64,000 bases of DNA from Burkholderiaceae bacterium (GTDB lineage Bacteria > Pseudomonadota > Gammaproteobacteria > Burkholderiales > Burkholderiaceae_E), in the NCBI GenBank assembly GCA_023954015.1, contig JAMLIS010000016.1:1-64000 (forward strand), written 5' to 3'. The translations under genes and the position numbers were made by a program. The notes under the pieces are model-generated. The model was not told the origin of the DNA. It searched no databases and worked only from the letters and a program-made list of their open reading frames with translations. Below are positions 26,622 through 37,232 of the stretch, piece by piece. How positions within the stretch are numbered: the stretch's first letter is position 1; each line of letters begins with the position of its first letter.

Positions 26622-26630
26622 GTTGTTTAC
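26622..26630 (-). repeat. GTTGTTTAC box, right end
   Basis: Exact inverse of the 14924-14932 and 15037-15045 boxes. It lies 22 bp inside the right core. Confidence 0.65.
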
Positions 26631-26645
26631 GAAATCACACTGACT

Positions 26646-26659
26646 GGGTGCTAGAACGG
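26646..26659. repeat. Right attachment-site repeat within the ssb 3' end
   Basis: GGGTGCTAGAACGG. It includes the current ssb stop (TAG) and the last two sense codons (CCG TTC). The seven bases AGAACGG are shared exactly with the left repeat at 14892-14905, and 12 of 14 overall. Confidence 0.75.
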
Positions 26660-27166
26660 AATGTCGTCGTCCATGTCGTCGAAGTCGTGCGGCTTGCGCG
26701 CCGCCGGCGCCGCACCGCCGCCCGCCGCCGCCGCACCCGGCCCTGCACCGGCCGCCGCGCCCGCCGGCCCCCGCGCCGCCGCAGGCTCGCGCGTATACCC
26801 CGCGTCGTCGCCCATCGCCGCGCCGCTGCCGTCGCGCGAACCGAGCAGCTGCATCGCATCCGCGATGATCTCGGTGGTGTAGCGGTCGTGGCCTTCCTTG
26901 TCCTGCCACTTGCGCGTCTTCAGCCGTCCCTCGACGTAGACCGCACGCCCCTTCTTCAGGTACTCGCCGGCGATCTCGGCGAGGCGATCGTAGAAGACGA
27001 CGCTGTGCCACTCCGTTTCCTCGCGCTTCTCGCCCGAGGCCTTGTCGCGCCAGTTGCGCGTGGTGGCGATGCGCACGTTGCAGATCGCGCTGCCGCTGGG
27101 GGCGAAGCGCGTTTCCGGATCGCGTCCGAGATTGCCGATAAGGATGACCTTGTTCACCGATGCCAT
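26651..27166 (-). CDS. ssb: Single-stranded DNA-binding protein
   Basis: 171 aa. The OB fold covers residues 1-110 ([20 protein letters not shown], then [20 protein letters not shown]), followed by a Gly/Ala/Pro-rich linker and the acidic tip [11 protein letters not shown] that recruits partner proteins. GGAGG lies just upstream of ATG 27166. The element integrated in the last two codons; the tip coding is preserved, with TAG now as stop. It coats single-stranded DNA in replication and repair. Confidence 0.96.
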   Translation of the reverse strand: MASVNKVILIGNLGRDPETRFAPSGSAICNVRIATTRNWRDKASGEKREETEWHSVVFYDRLAEIAGEYLKKGRAVYVEGRLKTRKWQDKEGHDRYTTEIIADAMQLLGSRDGSGAAMGDDAGYTREPAAARGPAGAAAGAGPGAAAAGGGAAPAARKPHDFDDMDDDIPF

Positions 27167-27311
27167 GTTTTCCTCCCGGAAAGCGGGGATAGCCTCATGC
27201 CTGCCCTGCCCGAACGCAGCCGGGCGCGGACAGCTTCCCGCGGTCCGTCGGGCGTGCCCGTCGGGACCGCGTCGTTCACGCACTGTCGCATCGTTCGCGT
27301 CACCGTCCGCC

Positions 27312-28616
27312 TCACGCCGCCTCGCTCGCCGAGGCGGCTCTCGCCGCCGCGCGCGCGGAGCGCGGCCAGCGCCGGTGACCCGATGCAACGACGAGCCACA
27401 GTGCCATCAGCACCGCGCAGGCGACGAACACCGCGGGTCGGCCCCAGACCTGCTGCACCCACCCGCCGATCGCGCCGCCGAAGAACAGGCCGAAGGACTG
27501 CGTGGTGTTGTAGACGCCCAGCGCAGTGCCCTTCGCATCCACCGGCGCGAGCCGCGAGATCATCGACGGCAGGCTCGCCTCGAGCACATTGAACCCTGCG
27601 AAGAACACCAGCAGCAATAGCGCGAAGGTCGGTAGGCCGCTCGGTTGAGCGACCAGTGCGAGCTGCACGACGAGCACCATCGCGATCGACGCGAGGAATA
27701 CCACGCGCAGCCTGCCGCGCCGCTCGCTCCAGAACAGCGGCGGCAGCATCAGCAGGAACGACAGCACGACCACCGGCAGATAGATCTTCCAGTGCTCGCT
27801 CACCGGGATTCCTGCGCGGTCGGCGAGCCAGGTGGGCAGTACGACGAACATCGCCATCTGCACGGCGTGCAGCGAGAAGATGCCGAAGTTCAGCCGCAGC
27901 AGGTCGGGCTCGCGCACGACGTCGCGCAGCGGCGTGCGCGAAGCGTCGGCGATCACCGCGCGCGGCACCGGCGGCACGACGAAGACGACGACGAGGATCG
28001 CGACGATCGCCAGCACGCCGGTGAACGCGAAGATCCCTCCCATGCCGATGCGTTGGTAGAGCAGCGGCGCGCCGACCAGCGACAGCGCGAAAGTGAAGCC
28101 GATCGAGCCGCCGACCATCGCCATCGCCTTGGTGCGCTGGCTGTCGCGCGTGCTGTCGGCGACGAAGGCGGTGACCGCCGCCGAGATCGCGCCGGCGCCC
28201 TGCAGTGCGCGTCCGATGATCGTGACGACGATGCCGCTGGCCACCGCGGCGACGAAGCTGCCGAGCGCGAACAGCAGCAGTCCGGCGACGATCACCGGCT
28301 TGCGCCCCCAGCGGTCGGACGCCATGCCGAAGGGCAGTTGCAGCAGGGCCTGCGTGAGTCCGTAGATGCCCAGCGCCAGTCCGACGAGCGCGGCATCGTC
28401 GCCGCCCGGAATGCCGCGCGCGTACACGGCGAACACCGGCAGGATCAGGAACAGGCCGAACATCCGCAGGGCGAAGATCGACGCGAGCGAGACGCTCGAT
28501 CGTCTTTCGAGCTTCGTCATGCGCGGATCGTCGTGCTCCGGGGACGACCGGGGCTTCGACGAAGCCGCCTCGGCGGCGGCGCCGTGCGGCGCGGAATCGG
28601 GGGGGACGGACGGCAT
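27312..28616 (-). CDS. MFS transporter (YajR-like drug/metabolite exporter)
   Basis: 434 aa from ATG 28616; the conserved part begins at ATG 28520 ([20 protein letters not shown]), so the first 32 low-complexity residues may be untranslated. There are twelve hydrophobic segments, the motif A-type loop [13 protein letters not shown] and the signature [17 protein letters not shown]. Position between ssb and uvrA is typical for Burkholderiales. Substrate unknown. Confidence 0.88.
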   Translation of the reverse strand: MPSVPPDSAPHGAAAEAASSKPRSSPEHDDPRMTKLERRSSVSLASIFALRMFGLFLILPVFAVYARGIPGGDDAALVGLALGIYGLTQALLQLPFGMASDRWGRKPVIVAGLLLFALGSFVAAVASGIVVTIIGRALQGAGAISAAVTAFVADSTRDSQRTKAMAMVGGSIGFTFALSLVGAPLLYQRIGMGGIFAFTGVLAIVAILVVVFVVPPVPRAVIADASRTPLRDVVREPDLLRLNFGIFSLHAVQMAMFVVLPTWLADRAGIPVSEHWKIYLPVVVLSFLLMLPPLFWSERRGRLRVVFLASIAMVLVVQLALVAQPSGLPTFALLLLVFFAGFNVLEASLPSMISRLAPVDAKGTALGVYNTTQSFGLFFGGAIGGWVQQVWGRPAVFVACAVLMALWLVVASGHRRWPRSARAAARAASASEAA

Positions 28617-28635
28617 CGGGTGGCCAGGAGCGACC

Positions 28636-28646
28636 GGGTATATTAG
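28636..28646 (+). promoter_or_regulatory. Possible -10 region in the MFS/uvrA divergent spacer
   Basis: GGGTATATTAG is the only AT-rich patch in the 68-bp spacer between the divergent MFS and uvrA starts. I see no CTGT-N8-ACAG SOS box. Weak evidence. Confidence 0.25.
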
Positions 28647-28684
28647 TCGATTGCCCTTCGGCCGCCTGCCCTCGGCACTTGCGC

Positions 28685-31648
28685 ATGGAATCGATCCGGA
28701 TCCGAGGCGCCCGGACGCACAACCTGAAGAACATCGATCTCGACCTGCCGCGCAACCGGCTCGTCGTGATCACCGGCCTGTCCGGATCGGGAAAATCGTC
28801 GCTCGCCTTCGACACGCTCTACGCGGAGGGTCAACGCCGCTACGTGGAATCGCTGTCGGCCTACGCGCGGCAGTTCCTGCAGCTGATGGAAAAGCCCGAC
28901 GTCGACCTGATCGAAGGGCTGTCGCCGGCCATCGCCATCGAGCAGAAGGCAACCAGCCACAACCCGCGCTCCACGGTCGGCACGGTCACCGAAATCAACG
29001 ACTACCTGCGGCTGCTGTTCGCGCGCGCCGGCAGGCCGTATTGCCCCTGCCATCCCGAGCGTGCACTCGAAGCACAGAGCGTCGCGCAGATGGTCGACGC
29101 GGTGCTCGCGCTGCCCGAAGGCACGCGGGCGATGATCCTCGCGCCGGTGCTCACCGGACGCAAGGGCGAGCACCTCGATCTGTTCGAGTCGCTGCAGGCG
29201 CAGGGCTTCGTGCGGGTGCGCGTGCGCCCGCACCGCATCGGCGCCGACACCGACGCGCCCGTCGACGCGGAAGCGCGCATCGTCGAACTGAACGACGGCG
29301 GCGCCTTGCCCCGGCTCGAGCGCCACCGCAAGCACTCGATCGACGTCGTCGTCGATCGCATCAAGGTCGCGCCGGCGGCGCGCCAGCGGCTGGCGGAGTC
29401 CTTCGAGACAGCGCTGCGCCTGGCCGACGGCCGCGCGATGGCGCTCGACCTCGATCGCGGCGACACGCAGATGTTCTCGAGTCGATTCGCGTGTCCGGTG
29501 TGCAGCCACGCGCTGGCCGAGCTCGAGCCGCGTCTGTTCTCGTTCAACAATCCGCTGGGCGCCTGCCCCGAGTGCGACGGGCTGGGCACGGTGCCGTTCT
29601 TCGATCCGCAGCGCGTGGTGGCCTTCCCGGCCCTCAGTCTCGCCTCCGGCGCGATCAAGGGCTGGGACCGGCGCAACGCCTTCTATTTCCAGCTGATCCA
29701 CGACCTCGCCGCGCACTACGGTTTCGACGTCGACACGCCCTTCGAGGCGCTGTCCGAAGCCGTCCGCCGGATCGTGCTGCACGGCTCGGGCCGCGAGAAG
29801 CTGCCGTTCACCTACCTCGGCGACGGCGGCAAGCCCACGGTGCGCGAGCACGCCTTCGAAGGCGTGATTCCGAACCTCGAGCGCCGGCATCGCGAAACCG
29901 ACTCGCCGCACGTGCGCGAGGAACTCTCCAAGTATGTGAGCACTCGCCGCTGCCCTGCCTGCGAAGGCACGAGGCTGCGGCTGGATGCGCGCTTCGTTCG
30001 CGTCGGCCCGCGCGGGGGCGACAAGGCGATCTACGAGGTGTCGGGCTGGACGCTGCGGCACGCGCTGGCCTGGTTCGAGTCGCTCGAGCTGCCGGGCGCG
30101 CGGCGCGCCGTCGGCGAGCGCATCGTGCGCGAGATCGCCGCGCGCCTGCGCTTCCTGAACAACGTCGGCCTCGATTACCTGTCGCTCGACCGCCCGGCCG
30201 AGACGCTGTCGGGCGGCGAGTCGCAGCGCATCCGGCTCGCTTCGCAGATCGGCTCGGGGCTCACCGGCGTGATGTACGTGCTCGACGAGCCGTCGATCGG
30301 ACTTCACCAGCGCGACAACGGCCGGCTGCTCGAGACGCTGCAGCAGTTGCGCGACCTCGGCAACAGCGTCATCGTCGTCGAACACGACGAGGATGCGATC
30401 CGTGCTGCCGATCACATCGTGGACATGGGCCCGGGCGCCGGCGAGCACGGCGGCGCCGTCGTCGCGCAGGGCTCGGCGCAGGCGATCGAGGCCTGCGAGG
30501 AATCGCTCACCGGGCGCTACCTGTCGGGCGCGATGCGCATCGAGGTGCCGCCGCTACGCAAACCACCGGGTGAGCACTCGCTCCTCGTGCGCGGTGCGCG
30601 CGGCAACAACCTGAAGAACATCGACGTCGACATTCCGATCGGCCTGCTGGTCTGCGTCACCGGCGTGTCGGGCTCGGGCAAGTCGACACTCGTCAACGAC
30701 ACGCTGTATGCCGCGGCTGCTCGCGCGATTCACCGCGCGTCGGCCGACCCGGCCCCGCACGATTCGATCGAAGGGCTCGACGCGCTCGACAAGGTGATCG
30801 CCGTCGACCAGAGCCCGATCGGGCGCACGCCGCGTTCGAATCCGGCCACGTACACGGGGCTGTTCACGCCGATCCGCGAACTCTTCGCCGAAACGCCGAT
30901 CGCGCGCGAGCGCGGCTACGGTCCCGGGCGCTTCTCGTTCAACGTACGCGGCGGGCGCTGCGAGGCCTGCCAGGGCGACGGCGTGCTGCGCGTGGAGATG
31001 CACTTCCTGCCCGACGTCTACGTCGCCTGCGACGTCTGCGGCGGCCGGCGCTACAACCGCGAGACGCTCGAGGTGCAATACAAGGGGCGCAATGTCGCCG
31101 AAGTGCTCGACATGACGATCGAGCAGGCGGCCGGCTTCTTCGCGGCGGTGCCGGCGATCCGGCGCAAGCTGCAGACGCTGCTCGAAGTGGGACTGGGCTA
31201 CGTGCGCCTGGGGCAAAGCGCCACCACGCTGTCGGGCGGCGAGGCGCAGCGCGTGAAGCTCGCCGAGGAACTGTCCAAGCGCGACACCGGCCGCACGCTG
31301 TACATCCTCGACGAGCCGACCACCGGCCTGCACTTTCACGACATCGCGCTGCTGCTTCAGGTGATCCACGCGCTTCGCGACCGGGGCAACACGGTCGTCG
31401 TCATCGAGCACAACCTCGACGTGATCAAGACGGCCGACTGGGTGATCGACCTCGGCCCGGGAGGAGGCGACGCGGGCGGCGAGCTGGTGGCCAGCGGAAC
31501 GCCCGAGGAGATCGCCGCCTGCGAGGCGAGCGCCACCGGGCGCTATCTCGTGCGGGCGCTGGCAGGACAGCGCGATGCCGCCGCGCCGAACTCGCGCCGC
31601 GCGAGCCCCCGGCTGCGCCGCAACGAGGCGCGCAGCGCGACAGGTTGA
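28685..31648 (+). CDS. uvrA: Excinuclease ABC subunit A
   Basis: 987 aa, slightly longer than usual because of an Arg-rich tail. It has two ABC modules: Walker [13 protein letters not shown] and [12 protein letters not shown]; signatures [12 protein letters not shown] and [12 protein letters not shown]. Zinc modules are seen as CPVCSHAL...CPEC and CEACQGDG...CDVCGG. It scans DNA for bulky lesions and loads UvrB. ATG 28685 is preferred over TTG 28679. Divergent from the MFS gene. Confidence 0.97.
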   Translation: MESIRIRGARTHNLKNIDLDLPRNRLVVITGLSGSGKSSLAFDTLYAEGQRRYVESLSAYARQFLQLMEKPDVDLIEGLSPAIAIEQKATSHNPRSTVGTVTEINDYLRLLFARAGRPYCPCHPERALEAQSVAQMVDAVLALPEGTRAMILAPVLTGRKGEHLDLFESLQAQGFVRVRVRPHRIGADTDAPVDAEARIVELNDGGALPRLERHRKHSIDVVVDRIKVAPAARQRLAESFETALRLADGRAMALDLDRGDTQMFSSRFACPVCSHALAELEPRLFSFNNPLGACPECDGLGTVPFFDPQRVVAFPALSLASGAIKGWDRRNAFYFQLIHDLAAHYGFDVDTPFEALSEAVRRIVLHGSGREKLPFTYLGDGGKPTVREHAFEGVIPNLERRHRETDSPHVREELSKYVSTRRCPACEGTRLRLDARFVRVGPRGGDKAIYEVSGWTLRHALAWFESLELPGARRAVGERIVREIAARLRFLNNVGLDYLSLDRPAETLSGGESQRIRLASQIGSGLTGVMYVLDEPSIGLHQRDNGRLLETLQQLRDLGNSVIVVEHDEDAIRAADHIVDMGPGAGEHGGAVVAQGSAQAIEACEESLTGRYLSGAMRIEVPPLRKPPGEHSLLVRGARGNNLKNIDVDIPIGLLVCVTGVSGSGKSTLVNDTLYAAAARAIHRASADPAPHDSIEGLDALDKVIAVDQSPIGRTPRSNPATYTGLFTPIRELFAETPIARERGYGPGRFSFNVRGGRCEACQGDGVLRVEMHFLPDVYVACDVCGGRRYNRETLEVQYKGRNVAEVLDMTIEQAAGFFAAVPAIRRKLQTLLEVGLGYVRLGQSATTLSGGEAQRVKLAEELSKRDTGRTLYILDEPTTGLHFHDIALLLQVIHALRDRGNTVVVIEHNLDVIKTADWVIDLGPGGGDAGGELVASGTPEEIAACEASATGRYLVRALAGQRDAAAPNSRRASPRLRRNEARSATG

Positions 31649-31677
31649 CGGCGCGGTCGCGCGACGCGGTGCGCGGT

Positions 31678-32375
31678 TCAGGCCGCGTCGCCGCGGTAAC
31701 GCCCGAACCGGGCGTGCACCTGCGTCATCGCTGCCGCATCCAGCCGCGCCGGTTCGCCCAGCTGCAGCGCCAGCCAGTACATCCGCGCCAGGTTCTCGAG
31801 CTCGGCGGAGAGATCGAGCGCCGCCCCCAGCTCCGCCCCGAGCGCGACCGTCCCGTGCTGCGCGAGCAGGCAGGCGCGGCGCCCTTCGAGCGCGACGCGC
31901 GCGTGCTCGGACAGCGCTTTCGTGCCGAAAGTCGCATAGGGCGCGCAGCGGATGTCGTCGCCGCCGGCCACGGCGATCATGTAGTGGAAGGCGGGAATGC
32001 CCTCGGCGTGGATGCGCGGCAGGCAGGCGAGCGCAGTGGCGTGCGCGGGATGCGCGTGCACGATGGCGCCGGCGTCCGGGCGCGCCGCGTACAGGTCGCG
32101 ATGCAGCCGCCATTCGGACGACGGTGCGCGCGTTCCGTGCACGCGCGCGGGCGACTCGGCGAGCGGATCCTCGTCGGCGGGCGCTTGGAGCGCAAGCCAG
32201 ACGATGTCGTCGATCGTCGTTCGTTCGTAGGCGAGCGCACTCGGCGTGATCAGGAGCCCCTCCTCGCCGCCGCGATGCCAGCGCAACGAGACATTGCCGG
32301 TGCGCCCGACGTTGATCCCCAGCGGCGCCATCCGCCGAGCAGCGTCGACGATCGCGGCGCGCGCCTCGTTCTCGG

Positions 32376-32379
<4 letters not shown>
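31678..32379 (-). CDS. Class II aldolase, probable methylthioribulose-/deoxyribulose-1-phosphate aldolase
   Basis: 233 aa. Class II aldolase motifs: TGNVSLR near residue 27, the catalytic-Glu region SSEWRLHRDLYAARPD, zinc ligands in IVHAHPAHATAL and LLAQHGTVALG. It overlaps mtnA (ATGA), so the two are co-translated. In the DHAP shunt an aldolase of this type splits the MtnA product into DHAP and (methylthio)acetaldehyde; that role is inferred from the pairing. The alternative is MtnB dehydratase, but mtnC and mtnD are not nearby. Confidence 0.75.
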
Positions 32380-33479
<1,100 letters not shown>

Positions 33480-33568
33480 GGCTCAGGAATCCTTTGCGCC
33501 TACGGGGTACCATCCGCCGCGTTCCAGTCTAATCGATGACATCGAGGAGTCCGTCGGAGTCCTGAAGC

Positions 33569-34321
33569 ATGAGTCTCTCGCTGATGTCAGCGTTCCTGCT
33601 CGGACTGTTCGGCGGCGTCCACTGCGCGTCGATGTGCGGCGGAATCGTCGCACTGCTCGGTGCACGGCACCGCATGATGCCGCTGCAGCTGCCGTCCGGC
33701 GGCGCCGCCGTAGCGGCGATGCAATCGGGCGCGCTGCTCCAGTTCGCATACAACGCCGGCCGCATCGGCAGCTACGGCTTGGCCGGCGCGATGGCCGGCG
33801 CCGTCGGCTCGGCCGCCTGGATGGCCGAGCGCGTGCTGCCGGTGCAGCAGGCGAGCTTCGTGGCTGCAAACCTCGTGCTCATCGTGCTCGGCCTGGCGCT
33901 CACCGGGGGCCTGCGACGACTGCGCATGCTCGAGCGCCTGGGCGCCGGCGCCTGGAAGCGCATCGCCCCGTTCGCCTCGCGACTGCTCGGCGCCGACAGC
34001 GTTCCGGGCGCATTTGCCGCCGGCGCCGCGTGGGGCTGGGTGCCCTGCGGAATGGTCTACGGCGTGCTCGCGGCGGCGCTCGTCTCGGGCAGCGCGCTCG
34101 ACGGCGCACTGCTGATGTTCGCCTTCGGCGCCGGCACGCTGCCGAATTTGCTCGCGCTGGGGCTCGCCGCGCAGCGCTTCGCGCGCTGCTTCGCGCAGCC
34201 CGCAGCGCGTCTCGGGGCCGGCCTGCTGATCGTCGCCTTCGGCGTGGCGGGGCTCGCGCGCATCGATCCGATCGCGCATCTCCAGCAGGCGGTCGACGTC
34301 TGCGTACAGTGGTTCCGTTGA
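33569..34321 (+). CDS. Sulfite exporter TauE/SafE-family (UreH-like) membrane protein
   Basis: 250 aa, six hydrophobic segments. Conserved Cys residues in GVHCASMCGGIVALLG and the GWVPCGMVYGVLAAAL segment match the DsbD-like/SafE-type proteins that usually precede ccoI in Burkholderiales. A role in copper or thiol handling for cbb3 oxidase assembly is inferred from synteny. The stop overlaps the ccoI TTG start. Confidence 0.82.
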   Translation: MSLSLMSAFLLGLFGGVHCASMCGGIVALLGARHRMMPLQLPSGGAAVAAMQSGALLQFAYNAGRIGSYGLAGAMAGAVGSAAWMAERVLPVQQASFVAANLVLIVLGLALTGGLRRLRMLERLGAGAWKRIAPFASRLLGADSVPGAFAAGAAWGWVPCGMVYGVLAAALVSGSALDGALLMFAFGAGTLPNLLALGLAAQRFARCFAQPAARLGAGLLIVAFGVAGLARIDPIAHLQQAVDVCVQWFR

Positions 34322-36927
34322 CAGCCGGGCCCGCCTGCTTTCACTGCGGCGAGGCAGTCGAGCGGCCAGGAGCCTGGCGCACGGCGGTCGACGGCGTCGA
34401 TCGCGAGATGTGCTGTGCCGGCTGCCGTGCGGTGGCCGAGGCGATCACGGCCGCAGGCCTTTCCGACTACTACCGCACGCGCTCGCAGCCGGCAGCGGCG
34501 GGCGTCGTGCCCGAGGGGCTCGAAGCGCTGCGCGTCTGGGACGACGACGAGGTGCAGGCGCGCTTCGTGCGCGGCACGGATGCGGGTAGCGACGAACGCG
34601 AAGCGACGCTGCTCGTCGACGGCATGCGCTGCGGCGCCTGCGTCTGGCTGCTCGAGCAGACGCTGCGGCGCCAGCCCGGCGTGGTCGGCGCGTCGGTCAA
34701 TCTGGCCACCGAGCGCGCGACGATCCGCTGGCAGCCGGGCACGACCCGATTGTCGCGCCTGCTCGAGGCGATCGGCCGCATCGGCTACGTCGCTCGGCCC
34801 TTCGACGCGCGCGGGCGCGAGGAGCAGATCCAGCGCACGACGAAGGCGCTCTTCCGGCGCCTGTTCGTCGCCGCGCTCGCGATGATGCAGGTGACGATGT
34901 ACGCGTTCCCGTCGTACATCGCTGCGCCCGGCGAGCTCGAGGCGGCGCACGAGTCGCTGATGCGCTGGGCGAGCCTGCTGCTCACCGTGCCGGTCGTCTT
35001 CTATTCGGCGACGCCCTTTCTCGCCGGCGCCTGGCGCGACCTGCGCGCGCGAAGCCCCGGCATGGACGTGCCGGTTGCGATCGGCGTGCTCGCGGCCTTT
35101 GCCGCGAGCGTGCACGCCACCGTCGTCGGGCACGGCGACGTCTATTTCGACTCGGTGACGATGTTCGTCTGCCTGCTGCTGGCGGCACGCTACGTCGAAT
35201 GGATCGCGCGCCGGCGCGCCGGGCGCGCGATCGACGCCGTCGCCGCGGCCGCGCCCGACACGGCCGAGCGCATCGACCCGCGCAGCGGCGCGATCGAGCG
35301 CGTGCCGGCCACGCGGCTGGCGCCCGGCGACCGCTTCCGGGTTCCGGTGGGCGAGCGCATCGCGGTCGACGCCCGCATCGTCGAAGGACGTACGGCGATC
35401 GACGCATCGCTGCTCACCGGCGAGTCGTCGCCGGTTGCGCGCGCCCCCGGCGACGAAGTGCCCGGCGGCGCAGTGAACGCCGGCAGCGTCTTCGTCGCGC
35501 AGGCGCTGCGCGCGAGCGCCGACAGCGCGATCTCGACGATCGAGCGGTTGATCGACCGCGCCGCCGCCGACAAGCCGCGTCTGGCCGGGCTCGCCGAACG
35601 CGTCGCGCGCGTCTTCGTTTCCGCGCTGCTGCTGCTCGCGCTCGGCGTCTGGCTGGCGTGGCTGCAGATCGATCCGGCGCGGGCCGCGCCGATCGCGATC
35701 GTCGTGCTCGTCGTCTCGTGTCCGTGCGCGCTGTCGATGGCGATGCCGGCGGCGCTGGCCGCCGCCACCGGTGCGGCGATCCGGCGCGGCATCCTCGTCG
35801 CGCGCGGCGACGCGCTGGAACGGCTGGCCGACTGCAGCGACGTCGTCTTCGACAAGACCGGAACGCTCACCGAAGGCCGCCCCGAGGTCGTCGAGGTCGT
35901 TCCGCTGGCGACGGCGGCCGGACAGGCCGATGCGCTCGCGACCGCCGCCGCTCTCGAGGCGGGGCAAAGCCACCCGCTCGCCGCTGCGATCCTGCGGGCG
36001 GCCGAAGCCGCCGGCGGTGCCCCGCTGCAGACCGACGCTCCGCCCGTCACCAGCGCCGGCCTGGGCGTCGAAGCCGCGGTCGACGGGCGTCGCTACCGGC
36101 TCGGTGCCCAGCGCTGGGTCGCCGAATGGCACCCGTCGCTGGGCAACCTCTCGCACGCTTCGCCTCTCTCCGCCGTCTGGCTCGTCGACGAGCACCGACC
36201 CCTTGCGCGCATTCACCTGCGCGACCGGCTGCGCCCCGAAGCACGCAGCGTCGTCGCGGCGCTCGCCGGCCAGCGCCTGCGCCTGCACCTGCTGTCGGGC
36301 GACTGCGAGGCGAGCGTGCATGCCGTCGCCAGCGAGTTGGCGATCGCCCACTTCGTCGCAAATGCCGCGCCTGCCGGCAAGCTCTCCTATGTTCGCGCGC
36401 TGCAGGCGGAAGGCCGGCGCGTCGCGATGATCGGCGACGGCGTCAACGACGCGCCCGTGCTCGCCGCCGCCGACGTCTCGGTGGCAGTCGGCGAAGCCAG
36501 TTCGCTCGCCCGCACGGCGGCCTCGGTCGTGCTGCTGGGCGGTTCGCTGCACGAACTGCTCGCACTGCACCGGCTCGCCCGGCGCACGCGGCGCATCGTG
36601 CGGCAGAACCTGGGCTGGGCGCTGGCCTACAATGCCGCCGCGATTCCCGCCGCGGCGCTGGGCTGGGTGCCGCCGTGGCTCGCGGCGTCGGGGATGACGG
36701 CAAGCTCGCTGCTCGTCGTGCTCAATGCGCTGCGGCTGATTCCCGCCGCGGGCGCGAAAGAGCGCGCTGCGACGGCCATCTCCGCAGCCGTCCCCGCAGC
36801 CGTCCCCGCAGCCGTCCCCGCGGCCGTCCCCGCAGCCGCGCCTGCGGCAGCGCGCCCCGCACAGGGCGAGACGCAACGTGCGAAGGAACATGAATCGGAG
36901 CGCGCGCGCGCCGCGGCGCACGCCTGA
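34318..36927 (+). CDS. ccoI: Copper-exporting P1B-type ATPase for cbb3 oxidase assembly
   Basis: 869 aa from TTG 34318 (TTGA overlap); GTG 34309 is an alternative. An N-terminal Cys cluster (CFHCGEAV and CCAGCRAV) and a heavy-metal domain (DGMRCGACVWLLEQT) come first, then the CPC transmembrane motif VVSCPCALSMAMPAAL, DKTGTLTEG with the phosphorylated Asp, and MIGDGVNDAPVLAAADVSVA. It delivers copper across the inner membrane for the CcoN centre. The C-terminal 55 residues are a repeat-derived AAVP tail not typical of the family. Confidence 0.92.
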   Translation: MTAGPACFHCGEAVERPGAWRTAVDGVDREMCCAGCRAVAEAITAAGLSDYYRTRSQPAAAGVVPEGLEALRVWDDDEVQARFVRGTDAGSDEREATLLVDGMRCGACVWLLEQTLRRQPGVVGASVNLATERATIRWQPGTTRLSRLLEAIGRIGYVARPFDARGREEQIQRTTKALFRRLFVAALAMMQVTMYAFPSYIAAPGELEAAHESLMRWASLLLTVPVVFYSATPFLAGAWRDLRARSPGMDVPVAIGVLAAFAASVHATVVGHGDVYFDSVTMFVCLLLAARYVEWIARRRAGRAIDAVAAAAPDTAERIDPRSGAIERVPATRLAPGDRFRVPVGERIAVDARIVEGRTAIDASLLTGESSPVARAPGDEVPGGAVNAGSVFVAQALRASADSAISTIERLIDRAAADKPRLAGLAERVARVFVSALLLLALGVWLAWLQIDPARAAPIAIVVLVVSCPCALSMAMPAALAAATGAAIRRGILVARGDALERLADCSDVVFDKTGTLTEGRPEVVEVVPLATAAGQADALATAAALEAGQSHPLAAAILRAAEAAGGAPLQTDAPPVTSAGLGVEAAVDGRRYRLGAQRWVAEWHPSLGNLSHASPLSAVWLVDEHRPLARIHLRDRLRPEARSVVAALAGQRLRLHLLSGDCEASVHAVASELAIAHFVANAAPAGKLSYVRALQAEGRRVAMIGDGVNDAPVLAAADVSVAVGEASSLARTAASVVLLGGSLHELLALHRLARRTRRIVRQNLGWALAYNAAAIPAAALGWVPPWLAASGMTASSLLVVLNALRLIPAAGAKERAATAISAAVPAAVPAAVPAAVPAAAPAAARPAQGETQRAKEHESERARAAAHA
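36784..36843 (+). repeat. 12-bp tandem repeat in the ccoI 3' end
   Basis: Four units of GCAGCCGTCCCC (the fourth with one change) plus a degenerate fifth, encoding repeated Ala-Ala-Val-Pro. It stays in frame, so copy-number change alters only tail length. Confidence 0.9.
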
Positions 36928-37157
36928 TGGAAGCGCTGTACCTGCTCGTGCCGCTGAGCCTGGCCATCGTCGCGCTCGCCGCCTGGATCTTCCTGCGGAT
37001 GTCCGACAGCGGGCAGTTCGACGACATGGAAGGTCCGGCGCACAGCATCCTGCACGATGACGATCGGCCGCCCGGCGATCGGGGGGCCGACGAGCGAGCG
37101 CCGGACGTCGACCGAGCGCCGGACGATGCAACGGCGCACACGCGACCGCAGCGATGA
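36927..37157 (+). CDS. ccoS: cbb3-type cytochrome oxidase assembly protein CcoS
   Basis: 76 aa with one membrane helix near the N terminus (LYLLVPLSLAIVALAAWIFL) and the family motif SGQFDDMEGPAHSIL right after it. The Asp/Arg-rich tail is low-complexity. It overlaps ccoI by one base (TGATG). CcoS is needed for heme and copper insertion into CcoN. Confidence 0.9.
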   Translation: MEALYLLVPLSLAIVALAAWIFLRMSDSGQFDDMEGPAHSILHDDDRPPGDRGADERAPDVDRAPDDATAHTRPQR

Positions 37158-37232
37158 AACGCGACCTTGATCGAAGGCAATTTCAATCGACTCGGCGCTT
37201 CCGATAATGCGAATCTCGTTCAGGGGGATGGC

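Larger units (their letters stand above)
14906..26659 (-). mobile_element. ssb-targeting integrative element with three tyrosine recombinases (11.75 kb)
   Basis: The region is bounded by the 14-bp direct repeat (14892-14905 and 26646-26659) and by inverted GTAAACAAC boxes just inside each end (14924-14932; 26622-26630). All native genes run leftwards from the ssb end with overlapping junctions: recombinase 1, 2, 3, two small proteins, RecD-like helicase, HipA-like kinase, DUF3037-like protein and GDCCVxC protein. Base composition is visibly less GC-rich than the flanks. A 1458-bp IS4-family element splits recombinase 3; without it and one target copy the element would be about 10.3 kb. The module recalls the gamma-mobile-trio, Tn554 and RIT groups of multi-recombinase elements, but assignment to any of these is not established here. 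Confidence 0.8.

Noticed and set aside
28617-28684. SOS/LexA box upstream of uvrA
   Set aside because: No CTGT-N8-ACAG or close variant is visible in the 68-bp spacer.
37158-37232. FNR/ANR box upstream of ccoN
   Set aside because: TTGAT occurs but the matching ATCAA half at four-base spacing does not.
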